This document shows, piece after piece, positions 42,001 to 54,000 of a stretch of 64,000 bases of DNA. The notes under the pieces were generated by a model, which saw nothing but the letters and a program-made list of their open reading frames with translations, was not told the DNA's origin and ran no database searches. The position numbers and the translations under genes are program-made. Source of the DNA: Yponomeuta sedellus (Eukaryota; Arthropoda; Insecta; Lepidoptera; Yponomeutidae). Every line of letters starts with the position of its first letter. Position 1 is the stretch's first letter. The DNA is taken from positions 5,001,501 through 5,065,500 of the forward strand of contig OW203732.1 in assembly GCA_934045075.1 (NCBI GenBank). The letters are read 5' to 3'.

Positions 42001-45000
42001 AGGTATCTGATTATAGGCTTTAAGCAAATCTAGTGTGCTGAAAATTTTGCAACCGACAAGATTATGCGCAAAATCATGTATGTGCTTGATCGGATACATG
42101 TCAGGCACGGTGCGGGCATTGAGCATACGGTAATCACCGCAAGGACGCCAACCGTTATCTTTTTTGGGCGCCAGGTGCAGAGGTGATGCCCAGGGACTCT
42201 GCGAAGGCCGGGCTGTACCGTTGGCGAGCATGGACTGGAACTCCTGTTGAGCAATTTTTAGTTTGTCCGGTGCCAACCGGCGAGGGGTGCAAGAGACTGG
42301 GGGGCCTGGAGTCGTGCGTAAATAGTGGACAGTATTGTGTGGTGTGTTGTGAATGCGTTGTGCACCAGTTGGTCGAGTGACTTCGGGAAATTCGTTAAGA
42401 ATTTTATGATACCGAGAATCACCAGTCAAGATCTTGACAGAAGCTATATTATTGCAATCAACAACTTTGGCTAAAGATGATACAGAGGTTGTACTATCTA
42501 GTAAACATTTTTTATGGCAATCTACAATGAGGCAGTAGTAATTTAAAAAATCTACGCCTATGATAGGTTTAGTAACATCTGCTACTACAAAGCGCCAACT
42601 GAATTGTCTACGTAAGCCAAAATCTAAATTAAAATGAACATAACCATAAGTCGCTATATTCGTTCCATTGGCAGCACACAAGTTATAGTCCGTTTTAGCA
42701 CGACGATCATGGACGAGGGACCGGGGGAAGACGCAGATGTCGCTTCCAGTGTCGACGAGGAACTGCACCTTCGAAGCTCGGTCCGTGATGAACAGGCGAC
42801 CAGTAGAAGTTGTTGGGCAGTCAGCAGTCGCCATTATCGACCGCCCTTGGCATTTCCCGCTTTGTAGTCACAGGGAGCAATGCATCTGTTCGCCTTCTCT
42901 GCAAACTTACTGTGGTACCAGCAAAGCGGATACTTGCGGTAGTTCGACTGCGAGCGCTTCGACCTGGAGGTTGATCTGCGGTGTGGTGATCCTGAAGATC
43001 GCGAGCGCGATCTGCCGTTCCCCTGGGATGTCAGCTTCTGGAACTGCTTCCGAAGCTCCGCAACTTCCTTCGTAAGAGCGTCCAGCGCGGAACCGGGGTT
43101 AGTCTGGCTCGTAGATGCCACGGACAGCGATGGTGAGGCCAGCTCGTGGATACGATCGGCTAAGTCCGCCAGATCATCGATTGGAGCTGCAGTCGGTTGA
43201 CCCGCGAGCACCGTCTGGATTCCGTGGGAGAGACGACTCACCCAGATTGTCCGCAAAAAGTCATCGGGGACGTTGGCTCCTGCGAGTCCCTTGAGATGGC
43301 GCAGGAACTGTGAAGGTTTGCGGTCACCGAGCTCCTCATGCATAAGTAGCTGCTTCAGCTTCTTTTCTCTGGACTGTGTCAGTCGCTTAATTAACTCAGA
43401 TTTCAGTTTCTGATATTTATCACTGGTGGGCGGGTTGATAATAAGATCTTTGACCTCACGCGCGTACTGGTTGTCGAGCTGGCTAATGACGTAGTGAAAC
43501 TTCGTCACGTCGCTACTGATGCCGGATACGACGAATTGGCCCTCTACTTGCGCGAACCAGATCTCAGGTTCTTCTGGCCAGAATGGTGGGAGACGAGCGC
43601 CGACTTTAAAAATATCGACATTTTTTGTCGACTCTTTCCCATCACTATTGGGCGTTGGCTGTTTATTTGTTTCGCTCGTACCTTCGTGTCTTTCCATCAT
43701 TCAAATGCGGGGTCACCAGTATGGTTAAGAGTGTGGGAGAGAGAGTAAATAAATAGTCCGACTTACTCAGTTCAGTATTTACTCGTAAACACCACTTAAC
43801 TAAATTTACAGAAGGCACGGAAGGAAGTTCACAGGTACACGAAATACAAGCACAAAGCACAGGTGAAAGTCAGATAGCAGCAGAAGAAATGTAGCAGTAT
43901 ATAAGAACAAGCACAGCGTCAATTTATCAGTAAAAGCGTACAGCGTCGAGATAGTATCGCGTAGGCAAGTGGCATGCGCTTCGCGTCATAGAGAGATCTC
44001 GACTGGTTGCGCGGTGCGCGGCCGCAGACCGGCTGCGCTGGCGTATTAAAACCAGTCTTGTCTAGTGCTGGGACGATGATCGATCGATAGGAAGTTTGTC
44101 GACATCGACAAACTAGTACTACGCAGTGTTACATGAATATGGATAAACTAATTAGAACTACATATATATTAATAGGGATGTACATAGTTATATATAGTTA
44201 CATGTAAATATGTATTGTAGAAATGTAAGTTAATTTTAAGTTTTATTTTAATTGTAAATAGATATTAATATGTTTTTGTGTATTTTAGTGTAGGTTATGT
44301 ATGTGTAAGTGCTTACCACACAAAGTAGCCTACAGTTAACAATTTTTTTTTTTTTTCGAACTATTGTTTTTGTAGTCTATTACGTCTCATTGCAGGGCAT
44401 CTAATAGGCCAACTCTTAAAGAAAGACAGTATGGCTTAATAACCATGCGTGCCCACCGCAATTGGAAATTTAAATACCTCAGACAGTTAGATTTGACTCG
44501 CTAAAGGTAAAGAAAATCATCGAATCGATAATTCGATTACTTAAGCTTGCTTTTTGTTATTTCGGAGATTAACAGGAATAAATAAAAGATCGACTTCTTC
44601 AGACAAACTATCTATTCAGACTCACTTAAAGTGGGTAGCTCTTAGCAATCTCAGTCTACCCCATATCTTAACACTAACATCCCTCCACCAATATTTTAAA
44701 ACAATAAACTTAAAAGAACTTCCTGTAACTAAATGGAACTCGGGGACGAAGCGACCGCGTTTCCGCAGGGCGATTATGTGTGCTCTCCAGTGTATGACCG
44801 GTCGTGTCGTCAACGGCCGCGGCATTGATGCCTGCGGATCCAGCCGCATCCTGAGCGATCTCAGCACCTTGGTAGTCGCGCCATTCGTCGGGCTCCGGAG
44901 CGGAAAGACCGGACGGGGCGGGGACAGTTGCGTCTGTAGCCGTCTCCGGATCGCTGACGTATACTGATGGTTGAGGCACCGAAGATTCGACTGCTACTGA

Positions 45001-48000
45001 TGTGGTTGCCGCAGCAGCTGATAGTAACGGGGCCGGTGCTGGTATGGGCAAGGGTGACAACGGTTTTGTCGTTGTATTTTCACGGCTGGGTAAAACCTCA
45101 TCATAATCGTTCGATGATACTTCACTCTCCCCTTTCAGTTCATAAATTTGATTTTTGTGTCTTTTCACGACGCGATCATAATCAAGTAAGTAAACCAAGT
45201 AGGCTGTCCTGCCAAGTTTTTTCCTTATTATACCTTTAGTCCAAAAAGTTCTCTGATTCTGATGCGCTTTCACTATTACTAAATCGTTCTCGTTAAAGTC
45301 GATATTTCGGCTGCCCTTATAGTATTTAGCCTGTAAACACTGATTTTCTTTTACAGTTTCTGTTAGTACAGTGTCGGATGATGAGGAGGGGAATAGGTTT
45401 AATAAATCCAACCTACATCTTAGTTTCTTGCCAAACAGAACCTCAGCAGGAGACCTGTTCGTGGATGAATGGATAGAGTTTCTATAGCTAAAGAGGAACT
45501 CATTCAACTTCATATTTAAATCACTGTTGCTGGACCCAGAAAGTAAAATTGACTTCAACGCCCTTTTTATTATTTTAACATAGCTCTCGGCTTGCCCATT
45601 ACTAGCTGGGTGGTAAGCGGGTGACGTCACATGGGAAATACCATTACTAGAGCAAAAATGTTCAAACTCGGCTGAAATAAAAGATGTCCCGTTATCTGTA
45701 CAAATAGTATTGATTAACCCGAACCGAGCCATTAAGTCGGTTAATTTATTAATCACAACCTTTGACCCATAGCCGGTGCTGACGTCATACACTTCCACCC
45801 ACTTTGAATAGGCATCTACAATGACGAGATACATTCTGTTATTAAACGGACCTAAAAAGTCTAGGTGTACTCTGTACCAGGGGTCTGCGGGGTACGGCCA
45901 GGGTGTGAGGGGCGCGCGCCGCGGCGTGGCGCGCAGCTGTGTGCACACGTCGCAGTGAGCCACCGCGCGCTCCAACTCCGCGCCCATGCCGGGCCACCAG
46001 AATCGCGACCGCGCCTCGGCTTTCATTTTTACAACACCTAAGTGACCAACATGCAACTCCTCAATAATAGCCTGCCTGTACGTTTCGGGTATAACTATCT
46101 TAGTGCCTCGCAATAAACACCCTTTTTCAACAGACAGCTCAAAACGACACCCAAAATAAGCCTTAAGTGTTACATCTTTCAGCTTTTCTGGCCAGCCATT
46201 CAATGTAAATTTTATCACTTGTGATAACAACTTATCCGATTCCGTGGCTCGACTCATTTCTGTTAACGAAATAGGCGCGGAATTCGCATTCAAAATAAAA
46301 TTAACGTAACACGCCTCATCAGCTGTTGCTTCACAAGATAAGGGAACCGGCTCCCGTGCGCTTTGTTTACGGTCATTCTCCGATGACGTCACCGGCCCCG
46401 ATGCCATGGAGCGGCTAAGATAGTCCGCGCTATTGTCTGCACTACACACGTATTCAATTGAGTAATTATATGCCGACAAAAATAGTGCATACCGTTGAAG
46501 CCTATTTGCTGAAACCTCTGGAATGCCTTTCTCTGGGTGAAAAATTGACAGAAGAGGTTTGTGGTCGGTTCTAAGAATAAACGGCTCCGCCCTGCCGTAC
46601 AAGTACTGATGGTACTTCCGAACACCAAATACAATAGCTGTAGCCTCTTTCTGGATCTGACTATATTGTTTTTCAGCCGTGTTCAACGACCTAGAGGCGT
46701 ATGACACGGGACGTTCAACACCATCGCCATCAATTTGCGATAAGATACACCCGAGACCAAAAGGTGACGCATCCACCGTTAATATTATTCGGGCATCTGG
46801 GTTGAAGTGCGCTAAAGTTGTATCAGAAATAAGGTTTTCTTTAATCGCGCTGAACGCAAATTCATGCCGACTGTCCCATTGCCACTTGCAATTTTTTTGT
46901 AGCAACTCATGCAATGGAGCTAGTATGGACGATGCATTATTTATAAATGACCTATAAATTAACTAATCCTAGGAAGGATTTCAACTCCGTGGCATTTTCG
47001 GGTCTTTTTGCATTTACAATACTAGCTACCTTCTCTGGGCTCTTATGAATGCCATTCTTATCAATAAGGAACCCTAAATATGAGACCGAGTCCTGAAAGA
47101 AATGGCATTTTTCTTTTTTTAAAACCAAGCCTGCGTTTTCTAGCCTTTTAAATACTTCTTGTAACCTAGCCATGTGTTCACTTTTAGTCTGGCCGGTAAC
47201 AAGGATATCGTCTAAAAATTGCAGGACTCCATCCTGTAAGGGGGAAGGGTGACCATTTTCATCGGGGGCGGTCAAAATATTTTCAAGTGTTCGCTGAAAA
47301 ATTGCGGGGGCGCTAGATAGACCAAACACGAGTCTTGTATACTTGTATAATCCTTTGTGCGTGTTTATGCAAGTGAGATTTTGTGAATCTTTGTGTAAAC
47401 GGAGTTGATTATATGCGCCTGATAGATCAAGTTTCGTAAATTGAGCGCCATTGTGTAATTTAGAAAATAATTCTTCTACCCGCGGCAGGGGGTACTTTTC
47501 TGTTAACAAGCATTTATTCAACGAAACTGAGTAGTCAGCACACAGACGAATCTGACCGTCTTTCCTGAGAACAGGTACTATTGGGCTAGCATAATCTGAA
47601 AACGGCACTGGTTCGATTATTCCTAACGCCAACAGTCTATCGATTTCTACCTCCAATTTACTTTTCAATGCGAATGGCACTGGCCGCGCTTTGAAATAAA
47701 ATGGTGAGCTACCTGGCTTTAAATGAAGCTTTACATCCATACCCTTACAACACCCCAATTGGTCAGAAAACAAACGTGGGTACATTTGTGAAAAGCCATC
47801 AATGTTTTCTGTCACTTCACAATTATTTACAGTGCAAATCTGTAATTTAAACTTTGCTATAAAATCTCGCCCAAGTAAGGGAGGGCCACCATTTCGAACA
47901 ACAAAGACTCTGATCAGTTCTGTTTGAGAACGGAAAGAGAAAGGTAACAAAATTGTACCTAACGTGTCTATAGAAGTACCGTTATAACTTTGTAATATCT

Positions 48001-51000
48001 TTCCGGTCTCGCACAAGGGGTAGCTGGCAAAATGTTTTTTATAAACGGCGTCTGAAATAGCCGTAACTGCTGAACCTGTGTCTACTTCAAAACTCAAAGA
48101 AACGTCATCCACGAGTACAGACTCCTGCATAGGTTCACCTTGAAAGCTACGGATATTAAATAGCAAACGCTTACCGTCATCCCCATCATCCGAACAACAT
48201 TGTAAAAAATGTTGATTGGTAGCGATCAAATTGTTTTTATTACTAACGCACACACGTCTCATGTGACCCTTCCCGCCGCACTTCTTACACGTAGCATTTC
48301 TAAATCGACACTTTTTGTTGTTATGGCCGTAATATCCACACACAGTACACTGCTCAGACTGCTGTGCTGTCACTCCAGCTGTAGACGAGACGGTCGAAGA
48401 GCCAGCGCCACCCGGGACCGCAGTACGTTCGCGCGACGACATCTTATGCACGTCGAGGGTAGAAACCGGCAATGAATGCGCGCCAATGCCTTGCCGTGCG
48501 CCTTCTCTGGCGCAGCGCACTCCTTCGGCAATCTGAAGCGCCTTCTGCAGTGTCAGCAGCTCTATAGGTTCGTTAAATAAGCGTTCCCGCTCTGGACCAC
48601 CGAGCATGCCGAGTACAAACCGGTCTCGCAGCGAATCTTCTAGCGATGCAGTAGGAAATCCACATTCCATAGCTAAGCCTCGTACCCGTGCTGACCACGC
48701 CACCAGCGATTCCTCGGGCCGTTGAAAGGAGCTATGGAATTTATACCGCTCAGCAAAAGTACACTTTTTTGTTTGAAAGTGGCCGTCGAACAAGTTTATA
48801 ACCTCTTCAAATGGTAAAGTGCCGACGTCTTTGGGAAGTGCCAAGTCTCTTATGAGTCGATAAGTAGTCTCAGCGAGACTACTGAGTAAGATAGCACGTC
48901 GCTTTGCTCCTGATTTATCCGATTCATTGGTAATTTCGTTTGCAAGGAACCATTGTTGCAGTTGACCTTTGAACAGCCCCCAGTCTTGAGTTGAGTGGTT
49001 AAACACATTTAAAACTCCAACTGTGACCGTTGCCATTGCTAAGCAAGGTATATTGTACAACACACGCGTAAAGTTCGGGCTGCGCCACTGTTATTTCGGA
49101 GATTAACAGGAATAAATAAAAGATCGACTTCTTCAGACAAACTATCTATTCAGACTCACTTAAAGTGGGTAGCCCTTAGCAATCTCAGTCTACCCCATAT
49201 CTTAACACTAACACTTTTAAAAAATGGGACGCTATACTTCAACGAACAAAAAAAATCGAAATCGGTTAAGATTTGACGAAATTTAGCGAAAACATAGTAA
49301 AAAAAAGTAAGATCCGCGTCGAATTGAGAACCTTCTCCTTTTTTGAAGTCGGTTAAAAACAAATTTGAAGTTGCAACGCACTCAAACAAGCGAAGCGTTG
49401 GTTTATACTAAGCCTCATTTATTTCAGGAAATAAATGGTTTTGAAGAGACATCTACTGCTTCTATAACAAAAGATTCGTACGCCAAGACTCTACACCAGA
49501 TATTCGTAAGCTTAGATCTCTACAGACGTCCAGTGTTGGCGACAGAAAATGAAGACTTTGTCGCAAATGTTAACAGAAAGGTACTTTACCAATATCTGAC
49601 TATTTACTTACATACAATTTATAGTAACAAAAAGCTTTGTATTTGCTACTACTGACGAAACTGGCTTGATGTATATGACTAATCAAAATATCATAGGTTC
49701 TCACCAAAATAGATAACGGAATATCAACCAAATTTGGATAGACCTGCACGTCTGTACGTCGGTGCATCTGGTGCAGTCCAAATTGCGGAATGGAGGTGCT
49801 TGAGCTTGATGCTTATGAGCTTCGAGTTCATAAGCATTCTCCTCTTCTTCTTCAGGCTGTATTAGTCCACTGCTGGACATAGCCCTCCCCTAATGAGAGC
49901 CATATTGCCCTGTCTTCAGCTTGCCGCATCCAGCATCTGTTTGCAGTTTTTCGCAGATCGTCATCCCACCCAGTAGGAGGGCGTCCTACACTAAGCAGAC
50001 TCACCGAAGTACATCTAATTTTCCAGTTAACGAAATTTAGTGTAAATTTACTTAATTTGCTGTATCGATATCAACCCTTGTATGTTCACACTGCTGGGGC
50101 ACGGGTCTCTTCCTGCATCGCAGGAAGGTTAGGCCATACTCCACCACGGGAGCCAAGTCCGAGTTGGTGGAGGATTATAAGACAGTGATGTGCCTTAATG
50201 TCCGAAGTTATCAAGCCCATAAAGTATGGCTTAACTAATTTGCTTTATATTCGGAATTTATTTGAATTTACATTAATTTTCTTGGTCGGCGTTTACCAGT
50301 GCTGTTGTGTGATGTCGGCCTAGAGAATAGCACCAACCAACCCAATTCTTGCCGCGGGTGTCGTAAAAGGCGACTAAGGGACACCAACCGGGGGCTGGGC
50401 AGCAGCGCCCCCTGTAGTACAATTCCACCGAACTGCGATCCCCAACCCACATACCCAGCCTGGGGATTATGGGCATTACCCCCTATGATAGCACAACGTG
50501 GCCCTCTTTAAGGGAGGGCTATGTCCAGCAGCGGACTAGTATATTCTGACGACGTTTACCAGAATTAAACTCAGAATTTAAAAAAATTTCGTGGGTGTGT
50601 GAAGAATGGATAAGGATTTTATTCATTTTCATTTTTAAATTTGTTTTTTCTGTATTCTTGACCCTAACGTGTTTCTGTGTAATCTGTATATCTGGATTTC
50701 TTGATATATAACATTTGCTGCAGGAAATGCGTCGTCTCGAGGTCAGTTGGCTGCGTACACGTCTGTCGGAGTTGCAAAAAGAGCGCCGCGTGCTCCACGC
50801 ACAAATACTACGCACGCGTTCACTGTATGCGCAGTTAAATCAGTTATTGGGTAAGTACTTCTACACAAAACAATTTTTTTTGTCGCATTCTAAGTATGTT
50901 TGTGACAATATCATTAAATCATAAATAAATTAATTCATTCGATTTAGATATTTTGAAAATGTTTCGGCAAGTCACGAGAGATTGCAGGGCAATGAGAATG

Positions 51001-54000
51001 TTTTATATAAAACCATTTCCTAAAACGTGAACGCAATAAAAAAATTGTACGTTACGCTTCTTAATGTATGGAGCGGTTATATAGGTTAGGTTATCTCACT
51101 ATTATCATAAAAAAATGTTTTTATGCGTCTACACGGGGTCTACACCCATTTTAGAGAACGTTTATAATCGTTTAAAAAACGAAATCTAGTATGTTTTTTA
51201 TTATTATACTATTTTGATTTTTCGTATTCTTTGAAACCCCAAAAAGCCTGAAAAAAAAATTGTTATTGTTTTATTTTTCTTAAGTTTTTCTATGTCTTCT
51301 ACGGTAGAAGAGAAATACCACTTCAACCTTGTTTGTGGGAAGGCCCCCATTTAGCCCAATAATGATAACAGCATTTTTGTATCGCGTAATCATAAAAAGG
51401 GCTAAGGGTAGCATTTGGTTTATCTAGATAGTGAAAATGTCAGACACTAGTAATTTTACTCTGTTCGATTCAACTGCTGGTAAACATAAAAAAATAGACT
51501 CGACCAACAACGTTATTGGACTCGACGCATTTGTGCAAACGACTTTGAAGCGGCAACTTAATAAAACATCTCAAAGCCGTGATCTCTTGCTCGACTGTCT
51601 CTAGCCGTTAATGCGCTTGGGTACAAAGACAGGGGTCGTGGGTTCGATTCCTACTAGAGGCCGCCGTACATTTGTACAAGTGGCCTCAGTCTGGGTGTAT
51701 TTTCATGTTTGTGACGTCCTCGCTTGGTAACCATAGTACAAACCTGTACTATCCAAGTTTGGGACCAGGTCTAGTGATGTTGTGCGGACGTTATTATTAT
51801 TATTATTTACGTATTTATTTACATTCTTTACACCAGACAGCATCTGGGGTAACACCCTTCGGCCCGGGACTCCCATCGAGGGCGCACTAGCCAGAGCGCG
51901 GTCTCTCCGAGACTCGCTTGCCGCCGTCAGCGCCAGACTGCGTGCAGCCGCCGAGTACTCCCACGCAGCCGTGCGGAAGCTAGAAGACGCTATGCCGGCT
52001 TGGAAGCTGACGCCCGTTGGCAAGTTAGTGAACATTGTGATTCTTTTCTAGGTGTTTCAATTTTATTATATCACCCTATGGCTCGGGACGCCAATCGATG
52101 ATGCTGTTTAGCTAAGGCATGGTTGCTCTGAAATTCTCATGCAGCCGTCATTGCGAAACTGCGTGCAGCCGCTGTACTCTCACGCAGTCGTCCGGAAGCT
52201 AGTAGACGCTATGTCCGCGTGGAAGCTGACGCCTGTTGGCAAGTTAGTGAACATTGTGTTTCTTTTCTAGGTGTTTCAATTGTATCATATAACCGTACGG
52301 CCCGGGACGACTATCGAAGATGCTATGTTTAGGCAGGCGTCCGTCACTCGCTCAAGGTCACGCGTTATATACCTGCCGCTCGGCGTATCGTCCACGATAT
52401 AACCGACAAAGGGCCGCTACGCCCGCCTGAGCACTCGCACCGCACGTTTCCCGCGTTTACTAGGTACTCGAAATGCCGAAACCACGTAATTATTGTGCAG
52501 TGGATGGGTGTAAAAGTAAAAAAAAAAACAAATGAAGAATTATCATTTCTTTCACTGCCTAGAGACAAAGAAAGGTAAGTAGTATTTTAAATATTATATT
52601 TATTTCTTTAAACATTTGGGTAGGTAGGCACTATAAAAGTAAAATAAATACGTAAAGGTAGCTGCTTTTTTTCGTGGACTTGTTAATTTTGATTCTAAAT
52701 AACCACATCCATTCTAACATTATTATGTGTAAGTGTCTCTGTCTGTAACGTTTTCACGGCTGTACTGTGGTTATACCGAAAAATTTTAAAAATTCACAAC
52801 AATCATAGTCGTAAATTGATGGAAAATGCCAAAAATAACAATTTTATAATAGTTCGCTCCACGACTTTTAGCAGATTGCTAAAAGTCGTGGAGCGAACTA
52901 TTATAAAATTGTTATTTTCGTGAAAAACAAATACATGCACGACAAAGATGGGTAGTTACCATCGATAAAATATTACTACTTTAGTAATAACCATCTCTGT
53001 CGTGAGTGTATTTGTTTTTAATGTTCATTTAATTTAGGATCAACTAAATTGGCTTTTTAGTGTTTCGTAGTAAACATTAGAAACAAAACATGTACAACAA
53101 ACATGGATGTCAAATATTTACGTATTTCTCGAATTCAAACAAATATAATGTGGTCGACTCTGACCGCCACGCCCAATCCAAAAACTAAAATCAGTTCCCT
53201 TATTTTTAGATATTTGTCTAGGTATAGAGAGGGACAAATAGAACCCATTCCAATTTCAGGATTAGACGTGGCGGTCAAAATCGCCCACAATGACGAAAAA
53301 TTAAGTTTGATACCTTTATGTTTGCTTTTCAGACGGCTTCTCAGAATAGGGAGGCCTGATCTAATGACAACTCAAAGTCAGCTTGTCATTTTATATTACA
53401 TATTTTTGACAAATAATAAATATGGTTATTTCACAACATTCGTTTTATTACAGTAATAATCATCATCGGTACAACCCTAGCGCATTCGTGCGATGACGCG
53501 CTTGCACGTGAGTCGCACGGTGGGCAACACAATCTCGACTCTTTGAGCGGGTACTTATGGTATATTTCTCCTCGCTGTGAACAGTAGTTATTATTATTAA
53601 GATTTTGTAGGCTATTATAGCGTAGGTATTTTCGCTTTAGTATGGGAGTGATGTATCTGTTACGTAGTAACTATTATCTTATCTGTGGTTTAGGCGCGGT
53701 TGCTCCGAGATTCGCATGCGGTCGCCGAGTACTCCCACGCCGCCGTCCGGAACCTAGATAACGTCATGCCGTGAAAGCTGACGCCCGTTGGAAAGTTATT
53801 GAATATTGTCAATCTTGTAGACTTTTATTGTGTGTTATTATAAAAGTCCATCGGACTTTTCCGACATAACAACACCCGTAAGTAGATCCGGACTAAAAGT
53901 CTACAATGTGTTGTGCTTACGAAAGTTTAAGTTCAAAAATTGTCAATCTTTGCTAGGTGCTTCAATATTATTATATTACCTAACGGCCCGGGACACCTAT

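Larger units (their letters stand above)
39138..44334 (-). mobile_element. Complete Ty3/gypsy element, CsRn1/Kabuki type
   Basis: Two 613-bp LTRs (39138-39750, 43722-44334; TG...CA in either reading) look identical where compared. On the minus strand: PBS TGGTGACCCCGC at 43718-43707, matching the 3' end of tRNA-Trp; gag; pol; then a purine tract GGAGGGGGGTGG at the 3' LTR. tRNA-Trp priming and a CHCC-type Gag motif are hallmarks of the CsRn1/Kabuki lineage. Target repeats are imperfect (gttta / gttaa). The element sits 57 bp after exon A of the coiled-coil gene, antisense to it. Confidence 0.9.
44555..49213 (-). mobile_element. Ty3/gypsy element, mag-like, with short LTRs and one frame break
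   Basis: 125-bp LTRs (44555-44679, 49089-49213), TG...CA, differing at one position (ctctt / ccctt near 44640 and 49174). 5-bp target duplication CTTTT at 44550-44554 and 49214-49218. Single long gag-pol frame, two CCHC knuckles and very short LTRs are as in Bombyx mag. Minus-strand order: gag, protease, RT, RNase H, integrase. A purine tract GGTGGAGGGA precedes the 3' LTR. The coding frame is interrupted once, near 46940-46955. Confidence 0.9.
52327..53695 (+). mobile_element. THAP-bearing insertion with 8-bp flanking repeats
   Basis: GTTTAGGC at 52327-52334 and 53688-53695 flanks ~1.35 kb that interrupts the third exon-D copy; comparison with the other copies shows the 8 bp is duplicated. 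Inside are a GC-rich promoter-like start, a THAP-type exon, and two large hairpins. 8-bp duplications and an N-terminal THAP domain suggest a P-element relative; terminal inverted repeats were not found, so this is tentative. Confidence 0.55.
52073..54000 (+). pseudogene. Decayed tandem copies of exon D
   Basis: Copy 2 (about 52073-52290) matches exon D and its following intron, keeping gtggaagctgacgcctgttg and the donor GTTAGT, but has a small frame-breaking deletion. Copy 3 (about 52293-52334 plus 53696-53815 and 53940-53980) has a stop where exon D has Trp (ccgtgaaag) and is split by two insertions. Copy 4 starts near 53983 (acggcccgggacacctattt) and breaks off. Period about 220-240 bp, same strand. 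Confidence 0.75.

Noticed and set aside
40631..42380. Plus-strand open frames within the Kabuki-type element
   Set aside because: Shadows of pol on the opposite strand.
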